Origin: Pseudomonas reactans
GTDB lineage: Bacteria > Pseudomonadota > Gammaproteobacteria > Pseudomonadales > Pseudomonadaceae
Reading direction: 5' to 3'
NCBI RefSeq assembly: GCF_013385825.1
Contig: NZ_JACAPG010000010.1
Span: forward strand, 1-64,000
Length of the DNA: 64,000 nucleotides
Positions 1 to 9,308 of the stretch are shown one piece after another. Made by a program: the position numbers and the translations under genes. Within the stretch, counting starts at the first letter, position 1. The number at the start of each line of letters is the position of its first letter. The notes beneath the pieces were generated by a model. It saw only the letters and a list, made by a program, of their open reading frames with translations. It did no database searches and was not told where the DNA came from.

Positions 1-160
1 CCCTCGCGTTTTTCGCCGGCAAGCCGGCTCCTACAGGACCGCGTCGCAGCACAGTCCCTTGTAGGAGCTGGCTTGCCAGCGATGGTCGTTAACGATGACA
101 CGGGAAACCAGGCAAAACGCGGCGCCCTCGCGTTTTTCGCCGGCAAGCCGGCTCCTACAG
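1..160. repeat. REP cluster with a 36-bp perfect direct repeat
   Basis: Bases 1-36 and 125-160 are identical. Each copy contains the palindromic core GCCGGCAAGCCGGC followed by TCCTACAG. An inverted, slightly divergent relative starting GTAGGAGCTGGC lies between them at 61-83. This is the REP/REPIN family seen at several other intergenic sites in the window. No gene is visible in 1-196, so the fimbrial operon appears to end here. Confidence 0.9.
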
Positions 161-196
161 GCGCTGATACCTATGGCTACATCGGTGTGATCACAG

Positions 197-2677
197 CTAT
201 GGCGCGCAGGTCAGGGCTACCCGCTCATAGTTCAGCGCCTTGTTGGGTTCGCCCAGCGCATAGGGCGCCTGGCAGTGCTGGTCGCCCCAGTTGATCACCA
301 GCGTCCCCGTCTCTTCTTCCACCAAGGCCAACGCCTTGCCACTCGGGTCGGCGATCGCAATCTGCTTGCCCGCCATGTTTTCCAGCGATGCGCCAAACGG
401 GATCGGTCGGTGCTGGGCGTCGAACAAGGCGAACTGTACGCGGCGTCCGGTCTTGCTGGCGTAGCGGGCCAGGACCACGGCGCCGCGCCGAGGCACGACT
501 TGCTGGGTGGCGTTATCGATTTCGATCTCAGCGCCCAGGTCGCGGGTGTCCAGGCTGATCCAGTTGACCCGGTAAGGCTGGGCATTGGGGATCACGGCAT
601 AGCCGTTGCTGCCGGTTTTTGCGCCGGAGAAACTGCCGATCTTCACGCCGGGAATGCCTTCGACTTGCGCCAGCGCAAAGGTCTCGCCCACGGTCTGTCC
701 CAGGTTGATACCACCCGCGTGGGCCACCACTGACCCGGCCACGTTGAGGTTCTGCGCGCTGTAGCCACGGCCCTGGCTGTAACCGCCGCTGATGTCCATC
801 AGCGAGGTGCGCGTGCTGAGGTTGGCCGAGCCGGTGCTGCCGCCCGTGCTGCTGTTGCCGGCTTGCAGTGAGTAATAGGTGTCGCTGTCGTCCGTCAGGT
901 AACCGTTGACGCCCATTTGCGTGGTGTCGCTGTCTTTTTGCGTGCTGGCGGAGACAAATGCTCTCGGCGCGCGTGGCTTAGAGCCCAGTGGAAACGACAG
1001 GGACAGGTTGATCAGCGTGTCATTGTTCGTCGGCCCGTAGTTGCCCACATCCTTGGTATGGGTAGCACTGACGTTGTAGCTCACGTCGCCCCAGTAATTG
1101 CTGTAGCCCGCTGACAGGCTTTGCGCGCCGCCGCGTCCCCAGTAGCGCTGGTCGCTGGCGTTTACGTACACACTGCCGAACTGCTGGTTGCGCCCCAGGC
1201 TCTGGTTGACGGTCAGGTCGGTGCGGGTTTTCGAGTTGCCGAGGCGTGTGCGGCCGTCGCTGCTCAGTTCCTCGACATGTTCGGTGAGGGTGCGATAACC
1301 CTCGGTCGAGTATCGATAGGCCGCCAGGGTGAAGTTGGTGTCGGTGCCGGTAAACGTCTTGGCATACAGCGCGCGCAGGCTGTTGCCCGTGACCTGCCGG
1401 CCAAAGGTGCGGCTGGCAGAGTGGGTCATGTCCAGCGACACCGCACCGATCGACGTGTTGCGCCCGGCCCCGATGGATAGCGCCTGGAAGTCCTGCGTGG
1501 CCTGCACCCCGACGATTCCCGACAGGTTGCTGCTGATGCCATAGGCCAGGGTGCTGCTGACAAACTGCGGGGTTTTCTGCGCGTCACTGTTGCTGTTGTA
1601 TTTGCCCGCCGAGACGCTGTATTTCAGCTGGCCTTCACGCACCATGATCGGCAGGCTGGAAAACGCCTGCACCGTGACCCGGCGACGGCCGTCCGCCTCG
1701 ATCACCGTCACTTCAAGGTCGCCGTTGGAGCCGCTGGGGTAAATGTCGCTGATCTCGAACGGACCCGGCGGCACGTTGGCGGTATAGAGGATGTAGTTGT
1801 TCTGGCGGATCTCCACGGTGGCGCTGGACTGCGCAATGCCGCGGATGATCGGCGCGTAGCCGCGCTCGCTGTCGGCGCGCATGCCGTCATCGGAGGCCAG
1901 TTTCAGGCCGCGATAGCGCACGCTGTCGAACAGGTCGGCATCCGAGAAAATGTCCCCGGCACTGAACTGGCCTTTCAGGGCGGTCACGTCATGTTGCAGG
2001 TAGCTGCGGTTGCTCTTGAACGTACTGGGGCGACCGGTGCTGCTGCTGAAGTTCGACTCGTTGCGCAAGCGCCACGCTCCCAGGTTGATCCCGTTGCGCA
2101 GGCCCAGGTTATTCGACAGCGTGGTGTCGGCGTCGGTGCTGTTGCGGTTGCTGCTCAACTGGTAGTTGATGAACGCGGCGGGTACGCCGTCGTCCCACAA
2201 GGCCGGGTCGACATAGCCGCGGCGCCCGCGCTCCATAGCGCGTTGCGGCACACTGACCAGCAGGCGCAGGCGCGGTACGTCGTAGCGCACTTTGGCGTGT
2301 TCGATCAGCGCAGGCAGGTCGAGGCAGGCATTGGGGTCGGTGTCGACGAGTTTGCCGCTGGACTGCAAGGCGCCGATATCGACGCCCACTTGTTGCAGCA
2401 TCTCCAGGGTCAGGCAGGCTTCGACTCGGCCGTTTACAGGGTTGCGGCGAAAGTCGATATCGCGTCGGCCCACCAGGGTGTCGTTGCCATACAGGTCAAC
2501 TCGGTAATTGCCGGGGAGCACGCTGCTGCTGGCGAGCAATGACTGCAGGTCAACGGACGCTGCGGCGCCTTGCAAAAACGACGTATTGAACTGTTCATTG
2601 TCGTCGGCCTGGCAGACCGAACTGAAGCCCACGACAATCAAAAAAGGCGCCAGACTATCGCGCTTGAATAAAAACAT
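197..2677 (-). CDS. Fimbrial outer-membrane usher (CupD3/PapC/FimD family)
   Basis: 826 aa, normal length for an usher. An N-terminal signal peptide is followed by the periplasmic N-domain (about residues 28-170), which binds chaperone-subunit complexes. A long 24-strand-type barrel region with plug follows, then a C-terminal domain ending in a two-cysteine tail (CQAPY...LTCAP). It sits 85 bp downstream of the chaperone gene and is the last gene of a pilin-chaperone-usher operon. In PA14 cupD the usher is followed by an adhesin and a second chaperone. Here only REP repeats follow to the window edge, so the minor/tip subunit is either missing or elsewhere. The family assignment is firm; the CupD subtype rests on the regulator synteny upstream. 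Confidence 0.93.
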   Translation of the reverse strand: MFLFKRDSLAPFLIVVGFSSVCQADDNEQFNTSFLQGAAASVDLQSLLASSSVLPGNYRVDLYGNDTLVGRRDIDFRRNPVNGRVEACLTLEMLQQVGVDIGALQSSGKLVDTDPNACLDLPALIEHAKVRYDVPRLRLLVSVPQRAMERGRRGYVDPALWDDGVPAAFINYQLSSNRNSTDADTTLSNNLGLRNGINLGAWRLRNESNFSSSTGRPSTFKSNRSYLQHDVTALKGQFSAGDIFSDADLFDSVRYRGLKLASDDGMRADSERGYAPIIRGIAQSSATVEIRQNNYILYTANVPPGPFEISDIYPSGSNGDLEVTVIEADGRRRVTVQAFSSLPIMVREGQLKYSVSAGKYNSNSDAQKTPQFVSSTLAYGISSNLSGIVGVQATQDFQALSIGAGRNTSIGAVSLDMTHSASRTFGRQVTGNSLRALYAKTFTGTDTNFTLAAYRYSTEGYRTLTEHVEELSSDGRTRLGNSKTRTDLTVNQSLGRNQQFGSVYVNASDQRYWGRGGAQSLSAGYSNYWGDVSYNVSATHTKDVGNYGPTNNDTLINLSLSFPLGSKPRAPRAFVSASTQKDSDTTQMGVNGYLTDDSDTYYSLQAGNSSTGGSTGSANLSTRTSLMDISGGYSQGRGYSAQNLNVAGSVVAHAGGINLGQTVGETFALAQVEGIPGVKIGSFSGAKTGSNGYAVIPNAQPYRVNWISLDTRDLGAEIEIDNATQQVVPRRGAVVLARYASKTGRRVQFALFDAQHRPIPFGASLENMAGKQIAIADPSGKALALVEEETGTLVINWGDQHCQAPYALGEPNKALNYERVALTCAP

Positions 2678-2762
2678 GCAGGAACCCTATATCACCTCCG
2701 ATACGAACTAACGGAGCGAAGAGAAATACAGTGAAAGTGCGGCTGCGCGAACGGCAGGCGCG

Positions 2763-3512
2763 TTATGGTGATTCTTTGTTCAAACTCGCGCTGGTTTGAG
2801 CACGGTCAGAAAGTTGTGCGCTATAAGGGTCTTGTGCGCCATAGTCGTTGATGCTGCTGAACTTCAAGAGCGCGGAGTTAATCGAGGAAAGTTGCTTGAG
2901 TTGAAACTCTTTTTGTTCGCCTGGCGCAATCATCATCGAATCAAATGGATGTTCGCTGACGGCACCTGCCTGCAGGGTGATGTCGGCAATCGACACGTGA
3001 TAAACCCCGGGGTTGCTCACCCGCAGCACGCGTTTACCGCCGTGTTCGGCCAGTTGCCAGAGCAGTTCGGTCGGCGCCAGGTAAGCGTTGTTTTTCAACG
3101 CGGGCGGGCGGAAGAACACCTTGATGCGCTGGCGCACGGCAAGCTGCAAGGTGTTCTCGGTTTTCGAGGCCTTAGGGATTTCCTGCACGTTGAGCCACAC
3201 CACCGACTCGCGGTCGGTAGGCATGCCCGTGCCTTCATAGATCACGCGCAACAGTTGTTGTTCATTGTTGGTGACCCGCGCCAGCGGCGGGGTGACGGCA
3301 AAGGGTACCGAAGTCGCGTCGTCGGCGTCCGTGTCGACCCAGGACTGAATCAACACGTCCTCGCCGCTGTTGCGAACGGTGATTCCGGCTTCTTTGTGTT
3401 GGCCGTCGAACACCAAGCGCGTGCTGCTCAACGAAATGCCGGCTGTGGCTTGCCCGACTGCAAGCAGGCCGAGCAGGCCCGCGCACAGGGACAGTGAGTG
3501 GCGAAAAAACAT
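2763..3512 (-). CDS. Periplasmic fimbrial chaperone (PapD family, CupD2-like)
   Basis: 249 aa with a signal peptide ending near GQATAG. It shows the two Ig-like domains of PapD chaperones. The conserved Arg of the first strand is in STRLVF, and the subunit-anchoring Lys is in QRIKVFFRP. The chaperone caps pilin subunits by donor-strand complementation in the periplasm and delivers them to the usher. The gene lies between the pilin gene (60 bp upstream) and the usher gene, on the same strand. The tail after the second domain is longer than usual and rich in Ser/Gln. Confidence 0.92.
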   Translation of the reverse strand: MFFRHSLSLCAGLLGLLAVGQATAGISLSSTRLVFDGQHKEAGITVRNSGEDVLIQSWVDTDADDATSVPFAVTPPLARVTNNEQQLLRVIYEGTGMPTDRESVVWLNVQEIPKASKTENTLQLAVRQRIKVFFRPPALKNNAYLAPTELLWQLAEHGGKRVLRVSNPGVYHVSIADITLQAGAVSEHPFDSMMIAPGEQKEFQLKQLSSINSALLKFSSINDYGAQDPYSAQLSDRAQTSASLNKESP

Positions 3513-3572
3513 AATGGCTACCGCTACGTTCGAGAGGTGTGCGAGGCCCGCAGGCCCCGCATCGGGTTGGGG

Positions 3573-4163
3573 TTATTCGTATTGCAGGGTGAACGGCAGG
3601 GTGGCATCGCCACGACCGGCCACGGCAGAGGCAGCGTCGATGGTGGTGACGTAGGCGGCCGAGAATTTCAGCGTGGTGTTGCTGTCTTGCAGGGTGTTCT
3701 CGATCTTCGCGGTGGTTGGCGAGCTCAGGTCGATCAGTGCGCCATTGGAGTCCAGCAAGGCGATACCGATGTTCTTGGCGGCGCCCAGGCCGTCGATCAG
3801 CTTCAACACTTTGGTGCCGGTCACGATGCCTGAACCGGCGCCTTTGGTCGGTTCGAAGATCATCGCCACTTTGGTGCCGGCGTTGCAGCTGATCTTCATG
3901 TCAAAGTTCTCGGCGCTCAGGGTGCCGTTGCCTTTGGGGGCGGTGGCGGTGCCCATGTCCTTGATCGACACTTCGCCCATGTTGATCGAGATGGTTTTGT
4001 TCACGCCGATACCTTCAACGGAGCAGGCATCATTGTTGATACTGCCGGTGAAGTTGATGGTGCCGCTGCCGGCCTTGGTCGGTGTTACCGGTGGGTCGAC
4101 GGCAAAGGCATTACCCGCGGCGAAGATCGATAATGCCAGAAGTGTGCGAGACAGCTGTTTCAT
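3573..4163 (-). CDS. Major fimbrial pilin subunit (CupD1-like)
   Basis: 196 aa. The signal peptide ends at NAFA|VD. The mature protein has the type 1/Cup pilin pattern: an N-terminal donor-strand region (GTINFTGSI), two cysteines (in NDACSV and ISCNAG) that should form the pilin disulfide, and a C-terminal beta zipper ending in the penultimate Tyr motif (FTLQYE). It is the first structural gene of the operon. A promoter-like block with an RcsB-box-like element lies upstream at 4222-4239. The spacing to rcsB (83 bp) fits a separate promoter. Confidence 0.9.
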   Translation of the reverse strand: MKQLSRTLLALSIFAAGNAFAVDPPVTPTKAGSGTINFTGSINNDACSVEGIGVNKTISINMGEVSIKDMGTATAPKGNGTLSAENFDMKISCNAGTKVAMIFEPTKGAGSGIVTGTKVLKLIDGLGAAKNIGIALLDSNGALIDLSSPTTAKIENTLQDSNTTLKFSAAYVTTIDAASAVAGRGDATLPFTLQYE

Positions 4164-4193
4164 GTTGTTTTTCCATGGTGGGGTTAAAACAAC
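4164..4193 (-). promoter_or_regulatory. 8-bp inverted repeat abutting the pilin start codon
   Basis: GTTGTTTT (4164-4171) and AAAACAAC (4186-4193) are perfect inverted repeats. In the transcript the second arm lies directly before the pilin AUG and includes part of the GGA-type ribosome-binding region, so a hairpin could hide the start site. Structure seen; regulatory role inferred. Confidence 0.4.
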
Positions 4194-4221
4194 ACGATAA
4201 GGCGGCGGCGGTTAATGGAAC

Positions 4222-4239
4222 ATCAGACGATCCCTAGAA
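4222..4239 (-). promoter_or_regulatory. RcsB-box-like element upstream of the pilin operon
   Basis: On the minus strand it reads TTCTAGGGATCGTCTGAT. It matches 17 of 18 bases of the element upstream of pvrS (12116-12133). It resembles the enterobacterial RcsB box (GGATcgTCTG-like core). A possible -10 hexamer TATCGT begins 22 nt downstream, so the box would overlap the -35 position, as expected for an activator such as the RcsB-like protein encoded next door. Confidence 0.55.
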
Positions 4240-4246
4240 GCGGGTG

Positions 4247-4891
4247 TTAGTTGAACAAGTTTCGCTCTATGCAATAAGCCAGCAAGTCTTGGTCGCTGTT
4301 GACTTCCAACTTGCGCATGGCCGCGACTTTTTGTGTGCTGATGGTTTTGGCACTGCGGTTCAACCCTCGTGCAATTTCATTGACGCTCTGTCCTGAGACA
4401 AACAAACGGAGGATCTCATGCTCCTTGGGCGACAGCCGGGTGAAGCGCTCATCGAGGTCGGACGATTCCAGTACCGAGGTCGGTCGCGGGCCCTTGCTGC
4501 GAACCGGGTTGCCACGGGCAATGGCCTTGAGCGCGGCCTGGATCTCATTGTGCAGTTGGTTTTTCTGGATCACGGCCAGCACGCCCAATTCCTGCAAGCG
4601 CGTCAGGATCAGCGGATTGGAGATCATTGTCAGCACCAGCACGCGCACCTTGGGAAAGTGCCGCACCAGGTACTCCACCAACTTCAGGCCATCGCCGTAG
4701 GGCGAGTCCGCCGGCATGTTGAAATCGGTGATAACCAGATCGACCGACGTGGTTTCCAGCAGCGTCACCAATTCGTTGGAACACACGGCTTCGCCCACCA
4801 CGCGAAAACGCTCATCGCGCTCGACCAGTTCCCGTACCCCGACCAGCACGATGGGGTGATCGTCTGCAATGACTACGTTGAGGGTTTCCAT
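4247..4891 (-). CDS. rcsB: RcsB-like NarL/LuxR-family response regulator
   Basis: 214 aa from the ATG at 4891; an upstream in-frame TTG at 4921 would overlap the kinase gene. The receiver domain comes first, with acidic pair ADDHP and phospho-acceptor Asp in LVITDFNMP, followed by a C-terminal LuxR-type helix-turn-helix (LSPKEHEILRLF...NRSAKTIS). It should be the DNA-binding output of the RcsC/PvrS phosphorelay and activate the adjacent fimbrial operon, as its PA14 counterpart does for cupD. It lies directly downstream of rcsC and upstream of the pilin gene. Family assignment is certain; orthology rests on gene order. Confidence 0.85.
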   Translation of the reverse strand: METLNVVIADDHPIVLVGVRELVERDERFRVVGEAVCSNELVTLLETTSVDLVITDFNMPADSPYGDGLKLVEYLVRHFPKVRVLVLTMISNPLILTRLQELGVLAVIQKNQLHNEIQAALKAIARGNPVRSKGPRPTSVLESSDLDERFTRLSPKEHEILRLFVSGQSVNEIARGLNRSAKTISTQKVAAMRKLEVNSDQDLLAYCIERNLFN

Positions 4892-4913
4892 GGGGTGATT
4901 ATCCAGAGTGAGG

Positions 4914-7900
4914 TTATTCAAGTGTGTCGAGCAACGTGGTGAGCCGAGCGAGGTTCTGCCGCACTTCCAGGGTCAGGGCGGGGGTGACCGCCATGCCAGT
5001 CAGGCGCAGTTCCAGCTCGACGAAGGCGCTGGCCATGTCACCGAGCTGCACCGCGCCAAGGGCACCGGCCATGCTGTGCAATTGCTGCGCTGCGCCATTG
5101 GCGTCCTGATTCTCTAGCGCGGTCAGGGTGGCCTGTACATCCTGACGCAGGGTGGTGACAAACAGTTCGCGCATTTTGGGCGACAACGGCGGCATGTCGA
5201 CGACGGCGGGCACCTCGATCTTGCAGTACTTTTCCAACTTGGTACGCAAGGTGGCGAGGTTCAGCGGCTTGACCATCCACGCATTCATGCCGACGGCGGT
5301 GCAGTGTTCGCCTTCTTCACGCATGGCATTGGCGGTCACCCCGATAATCGGCAGCGCGGCATCTTGCTGGCGCAACGCCTTGGCCAGCTGGTAGCCGTTC
5401 ATCACCGGCATGTTCACGTCGGTCAGCACCAGGTCGAAGCGCCCCGGTAGCCATTGCATGAGTGCCTGTTCACCGTTGGCGGCCAGCACCACCGAGCAGC
5501 CCAGGGCTTGCAGTTGTTCCTGGATGATGGCGGCGTTGATCACATTGTCTTCGGCTACCAGCACTTGCAGGTTGAGCGGGCGCGCGTTGACGGTGGGCGC
5601 GGGGCGGTTGCCGGCCTCGGCACCCTGTTGTACCAGGGAGATGGCCCAGGCAATGGCGCGTACGTCGTCGGCGTCGACGGCCCAGTCGCTGGCACACCGC
5701 TGCGCCGGGTTCGGCCCGCCGGCTGTGGCGATGATCCGCGTGCCGGGCCATGCCGGTTCTCGGGTAAAGTCCACCAGCAGTGCAGAGGACGGCGCATCGG
5801 GTGAAACCGCGCGGCTGTCGAGCCCTAGGCGCTTGAGCCAGTCGATCAGGTGTTGCGCCCGTTCAAGTTCCTGCGCGCGCACATAGACCGTCGGCATGCC
5901 GGGGCTGAAGGCGGGGCAGTCAGTCAGGGCGCCGGGGACTGACTCCAGCGCGAGGTGCAGGGTAAAGCTGCTGCCCAGGCCGGGTTCGCTGACGACGTTC
6001 AGTTGGCCGTGCATCAACTCGCACAACCATTTGCAAATCGCCAGGCCCAGGCCTGCGCCGGCCTGGCTAGTAGCATCTTCGGCCTGGTAGAACGGGTCGA
6101 ACAATTGTTGCTGTTGCGCTTGGGAAATACCCACACCGGAGTCGCTGACTTGCCATTGCAGGTCTACCTCGCCGGCGGTGTTCTCCGACGCGCGCAGGCG
6201 CAGCACCACACGCCCGTTGTCGGTGAACTTGATCGCATTGCTCAGCAGGTTATTGAGGATCTGGCGGATACGCAGGGGGTCACCGCGCAACCGATCCGGT
6301 AGGTCCGCGTCGATGCAGGCATACAGCTGCAGGCCCTTGGAGCGGGCGAACGCGCTGTAGGTGCGCACGCAGTCTTCGGTCAGTTCCAGTGGGCAGAAAT
6401 CCTGGAGTTCGAGGGTCATTTGCCCCGCTTCGATTTTTGAGACATCCAGCACGTCGCTGATCAGTTGGAACAGCGTGGCTGAGGAGCGCTGGATGGTCTG
6501 CAGGTAATCCTGCTGGCGCGGCGCGAGCGACGTGAGGCCGAGCAGCTCCAAGGTACCCAGCACGCCATACAGCGGCGTACGAATTTCGTGACTCATGGTC
6601 GCGAGGAAGCGGCTCTTGGCCTCGCTCGCCGAGTCTGCGGCTTGGCGCGCTTCTTCCAGGGCCGCAGCGTCTTCGATATGCCGGGTCACGTCATGCACCG
6701 CACACAGCCACGCGTCCTGGCCCTGGTAGCGGGTGGGCACGAAGGCCACGTGCAGGTGGCGGCCTTCGCTTTCCAGGTCGGCCTGGCCCGGTGCAGCCTG
6801 CGTCTGTTGCTTGAGCAAGTCGAACAGCGGGCGAGCGTCGCGCCACTCCAAGGCACGCTGGTTCTGCAGGAGTACATGATGGTCGCTGCGCCGGATTACA
6901 CACAGGCCGGTCGGTGCGGTGTCGATGACCGCTCGGGCGAATGCCGAGCTTTCGGCAATGCTGGCATGGGCTTGGTGGGCAGGCAGTACTACCCGTGCGG
7001 TGTACCAGCGATTGAACGCGCGACTGCACCCCAGCATCACCAGCACCACGCCTACCAGGCACAGCAAAGGCCACAACGCATAGTCGAGAAAGCGTTGCAG
7101 GCTGATCACGTAGATCGCCGTCCAGGGCTGCTCGCCCTGGCTTGTCAGCTTGAACACCAGACCGTCGCGGTTGAGGTTCACACCTTCATTGAGCACCTCG
7201 CCGGGCTTGACGGCCCCGGTTAGCACCACGCCACCTGGGGTGATCAAGGTGAAGTCGTCGTAGATCGACCACTGCATCAGCCGCTCGATGTTATTGACCT
7301 TGGACAGGTCCAGCAGCGAGGCCACCACCACCCAGGTGTTGGCGCCGGTGACGGTCAGCGAGGTGGAGGCCAGGTTGATATCGACATAACCCAACAATAT
7401 CGGAGCTTCCTTGCCATCGGGGGCGGTGTCGTAGGGTTCCCAGTGCACGGTGTGGGTCAGGGAGTTGTTCTGTAGGTGCAGGCGCTCGTTGAGTTGAGTC
7501 ATCACGTCCACCAACATGCCTATATGCACGTGGCCGCCATCGCGCAGCCGGCCGGAGGAGGGCACGGCGATGTCGAAATTGTCCGGACCGTTGACCACGA
7601 CCACTTGAGGTGCCTGGTAGTGGGAGCCCGCCCAAAAGGCGCTGTAGTAAGCCGACAGGTAGGTGCCCAGGGCGAAAACCTTGGGGTATTGGTCGGCGGC
7701 TATTTTGTCGGAGTTGATTTTCAAACTGTAGGGCAGGGAGAACGGCAAACCGCGGCCTTCATAGGTGTTCGGTCCTTCCTCGGGCAGCGGCTTTTGCACA
7801 AAAGGCGGCGGCAGGCCAATGGACTTGTACTTGGCGTCGGTGCTGCCCCGTGAGATATCGAGCAAAAACACTTCCTGCTCGTGGATGTTCTCCATCAGCC

Positions 7901-8069
7901 GGGCGAAGTGAAAGTGCAGGGTGTCGCGTTGCTCCTGAATCATGCGTTGCGCGCCAAGCAAGCTGATCCCCAGCAGCAACAGCACCAAGGCCCCCAGCAC
8001 CAGCAAACCTTTATTCAGGCGCAGCGAACTGCTGGTGAGTTTCTCCAGGAAGGCGTTGGGGTGATGCAT
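4914..8069 (-). CDS. rcsC: RcsC-like hybrid sensor kinase with HPt domain
   Basis: About 1051 aa from the ATG at 8069 (MHHPNAF); a GTG at 8108 is an alternative. Two membrane segments (about 30-50 and 340-365) flank a periplasmic sensor. PAS-like region, HisKA (H-box MSHEIRTPLYGV), HATPase (NLLSNAIKF, GAGLGLAI), a degenerate receiver-like segment, a true receiver (LVLTDVNMP) and a C-terminal HPt with the phospho-His motif QQLHSMAGAL follow. It should autophosphorylate and pass phosphate through its own HPt to RcsB. The HPt is the only one in this gene set, so the PvrS-like kinase probably needs it too. Confidence 0.88.
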   Translation of the reverse strand: MHHPNAFLEKLTSSSLRLNKGLLVLGALVLLLLGISLLGAQRMIQEQRDTLHFHFARLMENIHEQEVFLLDISRGSTDAKYKSIGLPPPFVQKPLPEEGPNTYEGRGLPFSLPYSLKINSDKIAADQYPKVFALGTYLSAYYSAFWAGSHYQAPQVVVVNGPDNFDIAVPSSGRLRDGGHVHIGMLVDVMTQLNERLHLQNNSLTHTVHWEPYDTAPDGKEAPILLGYVDINLASTSLTVTGANTWVVVASLLDLSKVNNIERLMQWSIYDDFTLITPGGVVLTGAVKPGEVLNEGVNLNRDGLVFKLTSQGEQPWTAIYVISLQRFLDYALWPLLCLVGVVLVMLGCSRAFNRWYTARVVLPAHQAHASIAESSAFARAVIDTAPTGLCVIRRSDHHVLLQNQRALEWRDARPLFDLLKQQTQAAPGQADLESEGRHLHVAFVPTRYQGQDAWLCAVHDVTRHIEDAAALEEARQAADSASEAKSRFLATMSHEIRTPLYGVLGTLELLGLTSLAPRQQDYLQTIQRSSATLFQLISDVLDVSKIEAGQMTLELQDFCPLELTEDCVRTYSAFARSKGLQLYACIDADLPDRLRGDPLRIRQILNNLLSNAIKFTDNGRVVLRLRASENTAGEVDLQWQVSDSGVGISQAQQQQLFDPFYQAEDATSQAGAGLGLAICKWLCELMHGQLNVVSEPGLGSSFTLHLALESVPGALTDCPAFSPGMPTVYVRAQELERAQHLIDWLKRLGLDSRAVSPDAPSSALLVDFTREPAWPGTRIIATAGGPNPAQRCASDWAVDADDVRAIAWAISLVQQGAEAGNRPAPTVNARPLNLQVLVAEDNVINAAIIQEQLQALGCSVVLAANGEQALMQWLPGRFDLVLTDVNMPVMNGYQLAKALRQQDAALPIIGVTANAMREEGEHCTAVGMNAWMVKPLNLATLRTKLEKYCKIEVPAVVDMPPLSPKMRELFVTTLRQDVQATLTALENQDANGAAQQLHSMAGALGAVQLGDMASAFVELELRLTGMAVTPALTLEVRQNLARLTTLLDTLE

Positions 8070-8120
8070 GACGCGGTGACCTCGCAAGCTAACGGCGTTC
8101 GTACGCACCCGGCCAGCGGG

Positions 8121-9308
8121 TCAATAGGCGCTCGCCGGCCCGTCGTGGGTCAGCAATTGCTGGAACTGATCCGAAGACACGGCGTGGGAGATCAGGAAGC
8201 CTTGGACCTGAGTGCAGTCGATCTTACGCAACAGCGCAAGTTCTTGCGCGGTTTCTACGCCTTCGGCGACCACGATCAAGCCCAACTGACGTCCCAGGCT
8301 GACAATGCTGGTGAGCGCCTGGGCCAGTTCCTCATTGGCGTTGCAGCCTTGCACCAGTGCGCGGTCGATCTTCACCTCGGTAAACGGCGCCGACACCAGG
8401 TTCATGTACGAGCTGTAGCCCTTGCCGAAATCATCCTGGGACAAGCCAAAGCCCTTGATGCGCAAACGGCAGGCGCCGGCGTAGAAGTTGCTGATGTCAT
8501 CCGGCACCGAGCACTCCATCAGCTCGAAACAGATGCGCGCGGGCAAGCCCTGGTGTTCCTGCACGAACGCCAGGATGCGGTCGGGCAGGTCGTGGCTGTT
8601 GAGCAGGTGAGTGGGCAAGTTGATGGATACCGGGATGTCATAGCCGTGTTGGCGCCACATGGCTTGAGCGGCCATCGCTTGTTTCAGCACGCACCACAAC
8701 AAGCGTTCTTCCAGGTTGCAACTGATCAATGCCGGCAGGAACATGCCGGGTAACAACAGGCCGTGCTCGGGGTGAACCCAGCGTACCAAGGCTTCGGCCG
8801 CGACGATGCGACCATTGCTCAGGGCTTTCTTGGGTTGGAACCAGGCTTGCAGCTCGCCATTGACCAGGGCATTCATCAGGCTTTGACAATCAATGCCGGG
8901 CTGGGTCTCGGCCGGTTCGACCTGGCGCAGCGCCAGCAATTGATCGGTCAGGCAGCGCAAGGCCGCGGCATTCACCGGCTTGGAAATCAGCCCGATCACC
9001 TTCACTTGCAGGTTGCTCGCCACCAGGCTCGCGCCCATCAACATGCGCCGTGAGGCGGCGCTCATGATCGCCAATGCTGGGCGCGACGGTTGCGCGGCCA
9101 GGCCCTGGATAAACTGCACGCCGTCCATGCCTGGCATCAATAGGTCAGTGAGCACCAGGTCAAAGTCACGTTGCTTCAGGCAGGCCAGCGCCTCCTCGCC
9201 GTCCCGGGCGCACACCAGGTCGAACTCACCCAACTCGCTGAACAGGTTCTGCAAATACAGGTGCTGAAAGGGATGGTCTTCGACAATCAGAATGCTACAG
9301 GGCTTCAT
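8121..9308 (-). CDS. pvrR: PvrR/RocR-like response regulator with EAL c-di-GMP phosphodiesterase domain
   Basis: 395 aa. The N-terminal receiver has phospho-acceptor Asp in LVLTDLLMP; the EAL domain begins near residue 150. The catalytic set appears intact: EALVRW, the Asn of SINLPT, ELME, the DD pair in QDDFGKGYSS, Lys in VKIDRA, Glu in VAEGVET and the final QGF. An active phosphodiesterase lowering c-di-GMP is therefore expected, opposing fimbrial/biofilm expression as described for PvrR in PA14. The start overlaps the 3' end of pvrS by 14 bp, indicating co-transcription. A Lys replaces the usual Thr/Ala in loop 6 (DDFGK). Confidence 0.88.
   Translation of the reverse strand: MKPCSILIVEDHPFQHLYLQNLFSELGEFDLVCARDGEEALACLKQRDFDLVLTDLLMPGMDGVQFIQGLAAQPSRPALAIMSAASRRMLMGASLVASNLQVKVIGLISKPVNAAALRCLTDQLLALRQVEPAETQPGIDCQSLMNALVNGELQAWFQPKKALSNGRIVAAEALVRWVHPEHGLLLPGMFLPALISCNLEERLLWCVLKQAMAAQAMWRQHGYDIPVSINLPTHLLNSHDLPDRILAFVQEHQGLPARICFELMECSVPDDISNFYAGACRLRIKGFGLSQDDFGKGYSSYMNLVSAPFTEVKIDRALVQGCNANEELAQALTSIVSLGRQLGLIVVAEGVETAQELALLRKIDCTQVQGFLISHAVSSDQFQQLLTHDGPASAY

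Noticed and set aside
1-160. CRISPR array
   Set aside because: The repeats are palindromic REP elements with head GTAGGAGC, irregularly spaced and inverted; no cas genes.
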